DNA of 54,588 bases from Saprospiraceae bacterium. Its GTDB lineage: Bacteria; Bacteroidota; Bacteroidia; Chitinophagales; Saprospiraceae. The DNA lies in assembly GCA_021738725.1 (NCBI GenBank), contig JAIPBE010000021.1, forward strand, positions 1 to 54,588, read 5' to 3'. The translations under genes and the position numbers were made by a program. How positions within the stretch are numbered: the first letter of the stretch is position 1; each line of letters begins with the position of its first letter. The notes beneath the pieces were generated by a model, which made no database searches, was not told the DNA's origin, and saw only the letters and a program-made list of their open reading frames with translations. Positions 26,730 to 35,192 of this stretch are shown one piece after another.

Positions 26730-28679
26730 ATGATCGCAAAAACGACCATTTCCATACTTCTCATAGACAATTCTGTCACTGAGGCAAACCTGACCACATC
26801 ACTGTTGGTCCAGGGGAATGACCAATTCAAGGTCTATCAGGCGGATTCGATCTATGAGGCCATCCGGATTGACGGACGACGAACACTGGATGTCATCGTA
26901 CTGGAATTGAACCTGCCGGAGATCAATGGCTACAAAGCCTTTCAGGAGTGCCTGGCCAAGATGCCACATCTGCCCATAGTGATCTACACCCAGCAACACA
27001 ATGAGATCATCGGTGTTCAAGCTATACGTGCCGGAGCCCAGGATTATTTGATCAAGGGCAGTCTGGACGCACGTCATCTTCAACGCACTGTTTACTTCGC
27101 TACCCAGCGTTATGAAAACACCACCCAACTCACCACCTCCAACAATCAGATCACTCAACGAGAGCGAAAACTCCGTGAGGCACAAGAGATCGGTGGATTC
27201 GGATCCTGGGAAATGGATATTCTCAATCAGGAGATCTGGGGAAGTCCCAAATTTTTCGAACTGATTGGCATCCAACAGTCCACCAGTGCACTCAGCAAAC
27301 GGGTCTATCTGGATCTGGTACATCCAGGCGACAAGGAAAAGGTGCAAGACTTTTTTACCTCTCTGATCCAATCCAATCAGGTCCGATCCTCCCGGCACCG
27401 CCTTTTTGTGAATGGCGCAACTGTCAAACAAGTAGAGATGACGGCGCGCATCCAGATCGAAGAATCCAGCCAGCAAGTGATCGCCCTTGGTGTCCTTTCA
27501 GCGGTTTATGAACGATATGAGACCATCAGCGAATTGGAAGATCAACAGTATTCTGAAAAGCTGACCAAGCTGAGGGACAAGGTCCTCCACGATCTTTCCT
27601 TTCATATTCGGACGCCTCTGTACTCCATGGTCAACTTCCTGTACCTGTTGGAAGACAGCCCTATGAAAATTCAGAACAAGGAAGCTTTTCAAGGCTTGAA
27701 ATACTCCCTGGATGAATTGCAACAACACATCAATCAGTTGATCACCTTTTCCCTGGCCGCTGAAGAAAATGCCAGCCAGACTGTCAAATCCTTCGATCTG
27801 CGAAAGGCTTTGCAAATGATGGAAAAGATGCTGGACTTCCGCAGGGATCATCATCCTGTGTATCTGGATATCAAGCTGGACCAAAAACTACCCAGGGATG
27901 TTCTGGGTGATCAAACCAAGTTGATCCAGGTGTTCTACAATCTTTTTGATCTGTTCCTCAATCTCAGCCTGGAGCCACGGCGTGTTGCCGTGCGGATCAA
28001 AGCAGAAACAACAGATCCGGATTGGATCAACCTGCTGATCAGCTGCCGAGACCCGCAGCCGGTCCAGTCAGAAGTGGACCTGAACGAATGGAACACTGAA
28101 TCCGGCCTGATCGAACATTATCAGGATAGTCCTGACAATGAAAACCTGGCCAAGATCAATCTGATCACGATGGAAAAGATGGTTCGGTCGATGGGCGGTT
28201 CGTACAAGATTCCCCGGGAGCAATCCAATTCACTAAAACTGGCTATTACACTTCCGATGCAGCTCGTACAAAGTGCTCCGCAGGTTTCTGCTACCCAGGA
28301 TTGGATTGAACCCTTGCGTATTTTATTGGTGGAGGACCATTTCCTCAATCAGATCGCGACAAAGAATGTCCTCCATACCTGGTCTTCCGACTTGACCGTG
28401 GATATTGCAGAAAATGGCCTTGTGGCAGTAGATAAGTTCAAGGCCCATGAATATGATATGATTCTGATGGACATCCAGATGCCCGTCATGAATGGCTTGA
28501 TGGCGTGTAAAAAGATCCGGGAGACTTCCTCAGTACCGATCATTGCCCTCTCTGCCTATGCGTCTGAACAGGAAGCCGAAAAGTGTATTCGCGCCGGGTT
28601 CAATGACTATCTGGCGAAGCCATTCAAACCAGAAGAACTCAAGCACAAAGTCTTTCGATTGGCCTCTTTGGTCCGATAA
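26730..28679 (+). CDS. Hybrid histidine kinase with degenerate input receiver and kinase core
   Basis: The protein has 649 residues and no membrane helix. Domain order: receiver-like domain (residues about 5-125), PAS (about 150-260), HisKA-like helix (about 275-345), HATPase-like region (about 355-510), receiver (about 528-645). The first receiver has E59 where the phospho-Asp belongs (VIVLELNLPEING). In the H-box the sequence is SFHIRTPL rather than SHEIRTPL, so Phe occupies the usual His position and His 292 is shifted by one. The ATPase region lacks the N-box Asn cluster and the G1 DxGxG. The last receiver is intact (E535, D536, D581, S608, K630). It may act as a phospho-acceptor for another kinase, not as a kinase itself; this is an inference. 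Confidence 0.82.
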   Translation: MIAKTTISILLIDNSVTEANLTTSLLVQGNDQFKVYQADSIYEAIRIDGRRTLDVIVLELNLPEINGYKAFQECLAKMPHLPIVIYTQQHNEIIGVQAIRAGAQDYLIKGSLDARHLQRTVYFATQRYENTTQLTTSNNQITQRERKLREAQEIGGFGSWEMDILNQEIWGSPKFFELIGIQQSTSALSKRVYLDLVHPGDKEKVQDFFTSLIQSNQVRSSRHRLFVNGATVKQVEMTARIQIEESSQQVIALGVLSAVYERYETISELEDQQYSEKLTKLRDKVLHDLSFHIRTPLYSMVNFLYLLEDSPMKIQNKEAFQGLKYSLDELQQHINQLITFSLAAEENASQTVKSFDLRKALQMMEKMLDFRRDHHPVYLDIKLDQKLPRDVLGDQTKLIQVFYNLFDLFLNLSLEPRRVAVRIKAETTDPDWINLLISCRDPQPVQSEVDLNEWNTESGLIEHYQDSPDNENLAKINLITMEKMVRSMGGSYKIPREQSNSLKLAITLPMQLVQSAPQVSATQDWIEPLRILLVEDHFLNQIATKNVLHTWSSDLTVDIAENGLVAVDKFKAHEYDMILMDIQMPVMNGLMACKKIRETSSVPIIALSAYASEQEAEKCIRAGFNDYLAKPFKPEELKHKVFRLASLVR

Positions 28680-28702
28680 ATCCCCGAACAGTAGCCTCGA
28701 TT

Positions 28703-28710
28703 TATTTTTG
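28703..28710 (+). promoter_or_regulatory. Candidate -7 promoter element
   Basis: TATTTTTG matches TAnnTTTG and lies 16 bp before the start codon of the amidohydrolase gene. No clear TTTG is seen 19-21 bp upstream. Confidence 0.3.
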
Positions 28711-28726
28711 CAGGGTAACTTGCAGC

Positions 28727-30451
28727 ATGATCCTTCGGACCGCACTCTTTTCATTCATCTTGCTCCTTACATCCTGTTTTCCAATATCTGAAAAGGGGCC
28801 TGACACTATTTATTTTAATGGAAATATTTATACAGTTGACCCCCTTCAACCGGGTGCTCAGGCCATTGCCATCCAGGATGGGAAAGTGGTCGCGATAGGG
28901 GGAGATGAGGAGATCACCACACTGGCCGGCCCGCATACGGTCATGATCGACCTTCATGCGCAATTTGTGATGCCAGGTTTTATCGATGGGCATGCCCATC
29001 TGCTGGGTGTCGGAAATGCAAAAAAGGAGGTGCAGCTGCTGGATACCCACAGCTGGGCCGAGGTCCTGGATCGGGTCACAAGCTTTGTCAAAGACAAAAA
29101 TAAGGGGGACTGGATCATTGGCCGTGGATGGCACCAGGAAAAATGGACCAAAAAACCGATTGACCTGGTGGACGGATATCCGACGAATACCAGTTTGAAC
29201 AAACTGACCCCCGATCATCCAGTCATACTCCGGCATGCATCAGGCCATGCCCTCCTGGCCAACGAAAGAGCCCTATCCTTAGCAGGGGTCGATGCCACAA
29301 CTCCTGACCCATTCGGTGGTCGGATCATCCGAGATGCGAAGGGAATCCCAACCGGTGTTCTGGAAGAAAATGCCATGAGACTGGTGACATTGCCTTATCA
29401 GCAAGCCATGGATGCAAGATCTGATAAACAGCAGGAGCGTGACCTGGAGGAGACCATCCTGCTGGCTCAACAGGAATGCCTGTCCCTCGGGATCACTTCT
29501 TTTCAAGATGCCGGAAGCAGCCGGTATACCCTCGATCATCTTCGAAAAATGGTCGAACAACACAAATTGGACTTACGGATCTGGGCCATGATCATTGATA
29601 AACCATCTGCCCTGCCTACTGTCACCAAAGGCTTGCCCTGGATTGACATCGGAGACAGTCATCTGACCGTTCGCGCTATCAAAATGTATATGGATGGGGC
29701 CCTGGGGTCCAGAGGTGCCTGGCTCCTTGAACCCTATGCAGATGAACCCGGCTATACAGGCCAACTGGTGACCCCACTCGACTCACTGATCTGGGTGGGC
29801 CGGCTGGCATTGGAAAGAAATCTGCAATTGTGCGTACATGCCATCGGCGATAAAGCCAACCGGGAATTTCTGAATCTATGTGATTCCTTGTGGAAGGATC
29901 TGGGTCCTGTTCAGGATCTCCGTTGGCGGATCGAACATGCACAACACATCGACACTGCGGATATCCCCCGATTTGCTACACTGGGGGTCATCCCCAGCAT
30001 GCAGGCCATCCACTGTATTTCAGATGCCCCGTTTGTGATCAAACGTCTGGGTGAAGATCGCGCCAGATCCGGAGCCTATGCCTGGCGGTCATTGCTGGAT
30101 TCCGGAGCACGGTTAATGAATGGAACAGATGCCCCGGTCGAATCTGTGAACCCCATGCCCAACCTGTATGCATCGATCACCCGGAAGAGAATGGACAACC
30201 ATGAGTCATTTTTTCCCGAACAGGCCCTCTCCAGGCAGGAAGCGATCCATACTTACACGCTGGCCAATGCCTATGGCGCGTTTCAAGAGGATCAGCTAGG
30301 GACTTTGTCCCCCGGCAAATGGGCCGATTTTATCATTCTGGATCGAGACCTTCTGACCTGCCCTGAAGAAGATATACCAACCACTGTGGTTCGACAGACG
30401 ATCATTGCTGGAAAAGTGGTGTATGACCGCTCTAAGTCAACACCTCAGTAA
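28727..30451 (+). CDS. Amidohydrolase family 3 (YtcJ-like) lipoprotein
   Basis: The protein has 574 residues. An N-terminal lipoprotein signal (LFSFILLLTSC) puts it in the periplasm or outer membrane. The small composite domain with IYFNGNIYTVDP is followed by the metal-binding GFIDGHAH (residues about 85-92), a central DGALGSRGAWLLEPY segment, CVHAIGDKANREFL and a late GTDAPVES. These are hallmarks of the YtcJ/N-substituted formamide deformylase group of metal-dependent hydrolases. The substrate cannot be predicted. The gene follows the hybrid kinase by 47 bp and is convergent with the M23 peptidase, 6 bp apart. Confidence 0.88.
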   Translation: MILRTALFSFILLLTSCFPISEKGPDTIYFNGNIYTVDPLQPGAQAIAIQDGKVVAIGGDEEITTLAGPHTVMIDLHAQFVMPGFIDGHAHLLGVGNAKKEVQLLDTHSWAEVLDRVTSFVKDKNKGDWIIGRGWHQEKWTKKPIDLVDGYPTNTSLNKLTPDHPVILRHASGHALLANERALSLAGVDATTPDPFGGRIIRDAKGIPTGVLEENAMRLVTLPYQQAMDARSDKQQERDLEETILLAQQECLSLGITSFQDAGSSRYTLDHLRKMVEQHKLDLRIWAMIIDKPSALPTVTKGLPWIDIGDSHLTVRAIKMYMDGALGSRGAWLLEPYADEPGYTGQLVTPLDSLIWVGRLALERNLQLCVHAIGDKANREFLNLCDSLWKDLGPVQDLRWRIEHAQHIDTADIPRFATLGVIPSMQAIHCISDAPFVIKRLGEDRARSGAYAWRSLLDSGARLMNGTDAPVESVNPMPNLYASITRKRMDNHESFFPEQALSRQEAIHTYTLANAYGAFQEDQLGTLSPGKWADFIILDRDLLTCPEEDIPTTVVRQTIIAGKVVYDRSKSTPQ

Positions 30452-30457
30452 ATCCCT

Positions 30458-31660
30458 CTATGGGATGGTCACCTTGAAGGCCCGTTGTTCTCCCGAGTCT
30501 GCGACCACATGAAGCACGTATACCCCAGGAGACAGGGATGTTGTATTCAACTGCAGGAATTGACCACTGACGATTCCGGCTTCCACGACAATCCCCACCA
30601 CACTCAGCAGTTCGTAACGGCATCCGGACAACCCTTGACCGGCCAGTTGAAGTGTCCCTGACCCATAGCGCAAGATGATATCATCCAGGGTATCAGAAAT
30701 ATGAACACTTGTCGTTGCTTCGGAAATCGTGAAAGGTCTTTCTTCTGCCAATACACCGTTTCGAAAGAAACGAACCATCCACAGCCCCGCATTTTGCGGA
30801 GGTGGTGAATTGATCCAGCTCCAATAGTAATAATACCACCAGTCCCGCTTCATGTCCAGATCTTCCATATACCAGAGGACACCATCCGGATTTGTCCATT
30901 CAATATGCAAGTGGTCTCCCTGGCGTAAACCATAGATCAGACTCCAATAAGTAATGGCTTTGTCTTCCTGATAAAAAGTGTCTCGCAGAACGGGCTGCTC
31001 GCGCAGAGTGTCTATATCCGGAATAAAGCCCACCATTCCAGAAATCCACTGATGAAATAAGGAATCAACAGGAATGGCATCCTTCCAGAAAGTCGTGGCA
31101 TTGCCGCATGGACCAGAAAAAGGGTCTATCAGATAAAGGGAATCAAACCACAATTCAAAATGAAGGTGGGGGTCTTCACTATTCCCACTACTGCCAACAT
31201 AAGCGATCGTTTGGCCTGGCATAACGGTGTCTCCCGCACTGACCAACAAACTGTTTTTCCGAAGATGACCGTAATAGGTCTGGTAGTCCCCAGCATGGGT
31301 GATGCCGATATAATTGCCGAGTCCCTTCGCCGGATCCGAGCTCTTCTCCCGATCGAAGATCCCATCCTGAGTGAAGATCACGACACCTGTGTCTACTGCC
31401 AGCACAGCCACGCCAGCGTCCATAAGTGCAAAATTCCGGATCACAAAATCAGTCCCCTGGTGGCCATCATACGTCTTGGTCAGACAGTAGGCATCCTGAA
31501 TGGTGGTATCCTCACCCCAGTCCACATAGTTCACAATGACATATTCATCCCCGTAGCTACCCGACATCGGTGTCACAAATCCGCCTTGCCCCTGGAGGAC
31601 GACAGAGGAAAGACAGGTCGTCAGCAGGATGGACCATATGGTGAATGACAAAATCCGCAT
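30458..31660 (-). CDS. M23 family metallopeptidase with T9SS sorting domain
   Basis: The protein has 400 residues from the ATG at 31660. A signal peptide (IWSILLTTCLSSVVLQGQ) is followed by a LytM/M23 domain with zinc ligands H67 and D71 (GHQGTDF) and H167 in HLHFEL, plus the active-site His of YYGHL (H132). This fold usually cuts cross-links in peptidoglycan. The C-terminal 75 residues (ISDTLDDIILRYGSGTL and SPGVYVLHVV) resemble a T9SS sorting domain, so the enzyme may be exported to the cell surface, where a peptidoglycan target is not expected unless it belongs to other bacteria. That use is an inference. Confidence 0.88.
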   Translation of the reverse strand: MRILSFTIWSILLTTCLSSVVLQGQGGFVTPMSGSYGDEYVIVNYVDWGEDTTIQDAYCLTKTYDGHQGTDFVIRNFALMDAGVAVLAVDTGVVIFTQDGIFDREKSSDPAKGLGNYIGITHAGDYQTYYGHLRKNSLLVSAGDTVMPGQTIAYVGSSGNSEDPHLHFELWFDSLYLIDPFSGPCGNATTFWKDAIPVDSLFHQWISGMVGFIPDIDTLREQPVLRDTFYQEDKAITYWSLIYGLRQGDHLHIEWTNPDGVLWYMEDLDMKRDWWYYYYWSWINSPPPQNAGLWMVRFFRNGVLAEERPFTISEATTSVHISDTLDDIILRYGSGTLQLAGQGLSGCRYELLSVVGIVVEAGIVSGQFLQLNTTSLSPGVYVLHVVADSGEQRAFKVTIP

Positions 31661-31677
31661 CACAGATGCTTATTGGG

Positions 31678-31704
31678 AATAAAATCGGGTTTGCCAAAAC
31701 CCGA
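31678..31704 (-). terminator. Terminator after the HtrA-like gene
   Basis: An 8-bp perfect stem (TCGGGTTT 31685-31692 with AAACCCGA 31697-31704, 4-nt loop) is followed on the minus strand by TTTTATT. It lies 32 bp after the stop of the HtrA-like gene and 18 bp before the M23 start codon. The T-run is short. Confidence 0.5.
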
Positions 31705-31735
31705 AAGAGCTTGCAGTACAAAGGGGCATCGGACC

Positions 31736-32701
31736 TCAACCGTTCCACTCGGAGGGAACGACATCCAGTGAAGATATTCTACCTTTTCGAAAGATCTCTA
31801 ATATTCCTTTTTGGCCGATAGTCGACTCATCCAGCAGGCGGTGCAGGTCTTCTATCCCTTTGACAGGGATGTCATTATACCGAAGGATAAGATCGCCCTG
31901 GAGAAGCCCACCTTTTGCTGCAGGACCAGTATGGTCGACGTTTTGAACCAACACCGCAGTTTCAATTTTCAATAACAGCCGCATCCACTCCTGCAGGGTG
32001 ACCTGCTGACCGGAAAGACCCAAAAATCCCCGTCTGACCCTCCCTAGCAGGATCAATTGTGCCGCAACCCAGGAAGCCAGATTGGAAGAGACAGCAAAGC
32101 ATAAACCCTGCGCTCCACGGATGACCGCTGTATTCACGCCGATCACAGCTCCTGATGAATTCAACAGCGGACCACCGGAATTTCCCGGATTGAGGGCGGC
32201 GTCTGTTTGGATGACATCGTCGATCATTCGCCCGGTGCTGGACTTCAGAGTCCGCCCCAGAGCACTCACCACCCCTGCAGTGACAGAATATTGAAAACCA
32301 AAAGGATTTCCGACAGCGATGGCCATCTGACCTACCTGCAAGAGACTGGAATCCGCAAACGTGAGGGTTTGCAAACCTTCTGTGTCGATGCGCAATATGG
32401 CGATATCGGTGGCCAGGTCCTGTCCGGACAGTTCGGCCCTGAAATCCCGGCCGTCCGGGAGGGTCACGTGCCAGGACGTCCCCTGCGCCACGACATGGCT
32501 GTTGGTCACAATATACCCATCCGTGGAGATCAGAAACCCGGACCCCATACCCTTGGTGGTGGTTTGTTGATGACTGTCCATCGTACGGATCTGAGCGACG
32601 GATTGACTGACTGCCTGACTCACACTGACCACGGTCTGCGAGTAGGCATCCAGTAAAGAGGCATCCGGTCCAAGTAAGGAAAAGGGTTGTTGTTCAGTCA
32701 T
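31736..32701 (-). CDS. HtrA/DegP-like trypsin-type protease without export signal
   Basis: The protein has 321 residues from the ATG at 32701, which is preceded by GGAG at good spacing; an upstream ATG at 32743 adds 14 residues. The catalytic triad is H69 (TNSHVV), D99 (DLATDIAIL) and S175 (NPGNSGGPL). One PDZ domain (about 230-315, with PAAKGGLLQGDLILRYNDIP) follows. No signal peptide or membrane helix is visible, unlike DegP or DegS, so the protein appears cytoplasmic. The N-terminal 45 residues have no clear domain. It is divergent from the zinc-ribbon gene at 32844. Confidence 0.88.
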   Translation of the reverse strand: MTEQQPFSLLGPDASLLDAYSQTVVSVSQAVSQSVAQIRTMDSHQQTTTKGMGSGFLISTDGYIVTNSHVVAQGTSWHVTLPDGRDFRAELSGQDLATDIAILRIDTEGLQTLTFADSSLLQVGQMAIAVGNPFGFQYSVTAGVVSALGRTLKSSTGRMIDDVIQTDAALNPGNSGGPLLNSSGAVIGVNTAVIRGAQGLCFAVSSNLASWVAAQLILLGRVRRGFLGLSGQQVTLQEWMRLLLKIETAVLVQNVDHTGPAAKGGLLQGDLILRYNDIPVKGIEDLHRLLDESTIGQKGILEIFRKGRISSLDVVPSEWNG

Positions 32702-32843
32702 GAGATCTCCATTATACCATTCCTCTGTCGAAGACCATTCCAACTCCGATAGCCGGCCATTCTGGCAGCCTTCTGGCGCATATACATGTCTGTATGACGC
32801 TAATATGTTCGAAATTCCTTATTTTAAGGGGATAATTGGGCCC

Positions 32844-33218
32844 ATGCCTACAAAGGAACACGAACGGACCTGCCTCGAATGCGAAGAGGTCATCCATGGA
32901 CGGAATGACAAACGCTTCTGCTGTGACCAATGTCGATCTGCCTGGCACAATAAGCAAAACAGTGATGCCACCAATTTCGTCAGGAATATCAACAATACCC
33001 TGCGGAAGAATCGTCGCATCCTGGCAGAACTCAATCCGAATGGCAAGGCCAAGGTGAAACGAGAGGAACTGCTGGATCGGGGATTCAAATTCAGCTACTT
33101 CACCAATATCTATACCACCAAAGGTGGAAACACCTATTATTTCTGCTACGAACAGGGGTACATAACTCTGACGGATGACTGGGTTGCCCTTGTCATCCGG
33201 CAGAAATATGTGGAGTGA
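32844..33218 (+). CDS. Small zinc-ribbon protein, function unknown
   Basis: The protein has 124 residues from the ATG at 32844; in-frame starts further upstream run into the divergent gene. The N-terminus holds a four-cysteine finger, CLEC (residues about 10-13) and FCCDQCR (about 25-31), a treble-clef or ribbon type similar to small zinc-ribbon proteins found in many Bacteroidota. The rest is predicted helical then strand-rich (FKFSYFTNIYTTKGGNTYYF and YEQGYITLTDDWVALVIRQ). The finger suggests nucleic acid or protein binding. The role is unknown. Confidence 0.75.
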   Translation: MPTKEHERTCLECEEVIHGRNDKRFCCDQCRSAWHNKQNSDATNFVRNINNTLRKNRRILAELNPNGKAKVKREELLDRGFKFSYFTNIYTTKGGNTYYFCYEQGYITLTDDWVALVIRQKYVE

Positions 33219-33251
33219 TCAACATTTAAAAACTCCCCGGTTCAATAAGGC

Positions 33252-34073
33252 TTATTTGGAATCGCCCAGAATCAAAGGCAATCCCTCCTTTCCTGAACCG
33301 ATCACCACCACCTTCGTGTTTGTTGATTTGGCCAATTCCAGCGTGGCTTCAATACCCTTGTCTCGCAAGATCTTATCGGTCAGACTCGCTGAAATGATCT
33401 CATTGGATTTTGCTTTGGCTCGTGCTTCAATGATCTTCCGCTCCGCCTCCTGCGTTTCTTTCTGAATACGGTATTTGTACTCCTCCGATTCCTGCTCCTG
33501 TTGGAGCTTCCGCTCAATCGCATTCTGGATCTTCTCAGGCAATGCGATATCCCGGATCAAGGTAGCCCGCAACTCAACGTAGTTGTTCTTCAACTCACTT
33601 TCCAGGTCTTGTTGGATCAACTGCTGGACCTCATCCCGCTTTGAGGAATACAATTCCTCAGGTTCAAATCGGCCGATGATCTTTCGAACAGCTGACCGGA
33701 CTTCCGGTCGGACCAGGGTCGTCATATAGTCCTTCCCGAACTTTTCGTGGAGGGAGGCAATTTTGTGATAATTCGGATTGGTCCTCACGGTCACATCTAC
33801 CCGAATAGTCAGGCCATTACTGGACAGGACTTCCATTTCTTCTTCTATCTGCTTTTCACGGACATCATACACATACATGGTATTCCAGGGAGCTACGATG
33901 TGAAATCCTGGTGTATAGGATGTCTCCATATCCAAACCATCGCCAAAGCGGTGGAAGAGCACCCCCCGCTCACCAGCGTCAATCGTGAGAAACATCCCTC
34001 CGGATAATACCAGTAACATGATCAATCCAAAACCGATGATCAAGGCCCGAAGAAGAGTTTGTCTGTTTTCCAT
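33252..34073 (-). CDS. SPFH/Band 7 prohibitin-like membrane protein
   Basis: The protein has 273 residues from the ATG at 34073; a TTG six codons upstream is less likely. One N-terminal membrane helix (LLRALIIGFGLIMLLVLSG) is followed by the SPFH domain (IDAGERGVLFHRFGDG and the VRPEVRSAVRKIIGR segment) and a charged coiled coil (residues about 175-235, rich in Glu, Gln, Lys) that drives ring assembly. It matches bacterial prohibitin homologues, which form membrane scaffolds with FtsH-type proteases. It is convergent with the zinc-ribbon gene. Confidence 0.9.
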   Translation of the reverse strand: MENRQTLLRALIIGFGLIMLLVLSGGMFLTIDAGERGVLFHRFGDGLDMETSYTPGFHIVAPWNTMYVYDVREKQIEEEMEVLSSNGLTIRVDVTVRTNPNYHKIASLHEKFGKDYMTTLVRPEVRSAVRKIIGRFEPEELYSSKRDEVQQLIQQDLESELKNNYVELRATLIRDIALPEKIQNAIERKLQQEQESEEYKYRIQKETQEAERKIIEARAKAKSNEIISASLTDKILRDKGIEATLELAKSTNTKVVVIGSGKEGLPLILGDSK

Positions 34074-34102
34074 TCTTTTGTGATTTAGCAACTTCGTAAT
34101 AT

Positions 34103-35182
34103 ATGGACAATATCTTTACCCCCATGTTAAGGTACTTGTCGTCCATATCAACATCAGATGACCACAAAGGTTATCCGACGTCCAGAAGAGATGGGCTCCT
34201 ATTGTCTTTCACCCTGATCCTGTTGTTCTGCAGTTGCAGCCAGCAGAGGGGTGTCAGTCAGAGTCCTTCTTTCTTCAGTCCGGCCGACACCTTTCAAACC
34301 CAACGTTTCTGGACTTCCGTAGGCATTGGGGCGACTGCCTACGGCATCGCATTGGTCGGTCTGAATACCGCCTGGTATGCAGATTCGGAGCCTACCCGAT
34401 TCCATACATTCGACGATTGGCAGGAATGGCGCCATATGGACAAGTTGGGCCATATCTGGACCACTTACAGCGAAACCCGCTGGTTGACCCAGGGAGCGCG
34501 ATGGACGGGAATGGATCGATCCGCCTCCCGATGGACAGGGCTGGGTGTTGCGCTGGCGCTTCAGACCAGTGTAGAGATACTGGATGCATTCTCGGCCAAA
34601 TGGGGTTTTTCCTGGCCAGACATGGGCGCCAATTTACTCGGAGCCGGCATATTTGCCACGCAGGATATCATCTGGAAGGAACAACGGATCCTTATGAAGA
34701 TCTCCAGCAATCCTGTCCCCTATTCCGCTGATCCGATCACCGGGATCAATGGGGAAGGCACGAGTTCATTGAAAGCAAGGGCGCATGATCTTTTTGGCGG
34801 CACCTTTGCCGCTCAATACCTCAAGGACTACAATGCCATGACGATCTGGATGAGCGTCAACCCTGCATCTTTTATGGCTAAAAAACCCGCTTGGTTGCCA
34901 TCCTGGCTGAACGTGGCCGTGGGCATCAGTGGCGAACATCTCTATGGTGGATATGCCAATACCTGGACAGAAGATGATGGAAGCACCTTTCAGGCGGACC
35001 CGACCACCTACCCCCGCATGACCCAGGTTTTCTTCTCGCCTGACATCGACCTTTCACGGATTTCAGTGAGACATCCATTCTGGAGAACCATCCTCCATGG
35101 TTTGAATTTTATCAAGATCCCGGCACCTGCATTTTCTCTGGATTCCAAAGGCCGCTGGTCCGGTCATTGGCTTTATTTTTGA
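34103..35182 (+). CDS. DUF2279 family putative lipoprotein
   Basis: The protein has 359 residues. It contains a hydrophobic stretch and cysteine (LSFTLILLFCSCSQQ, residues about 34-48) typical of a lipoprotein signal, but the 30 residues before it suggest that the true start is downstream of 34103; no good ATG lies there. HMDKLGHIWTTYSETRWL and the segment WPDMGANLLGAGIFATQDII match DUF2279 (YfiM-like), a family of predicted periplasmic proteins of unknown function. It is followed by aroA after 10 bp. Confidence 0.8.
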   Translation: MDNIFTPMLRYLSSISTSDDHKGYPTSRRDGLLLSFTLILLFCSCSQQRGVSQSPSFFSPADTFQTQRFWTSVGIGATAYGIALVGLNTAWYADSEPTRFHTFDDWQEWRHMDKLGHIWTTYSETRWLTQGARWTGMDRSASRWTGLGVALALQTSVEILDAFSAKWGFSWPDMGANLLGAGIFATQDIIWKEQRILMKISSNPVPYSADPITGINGEGTSSLKARAHDLFGGTFAAQYLKDYNAMTIWMSVNPASFMAKKPAWLPSWLNVAVGISGEHLYGGYANTWTEDDGSTFQADPTTYPRMTQVFFSPDIDLSRISVRHPFWRTILHGLNFIKIPAPAFSLDSKGRWSGHWLYF

Positions 35183-35192
35183 CCTGTCTCCG

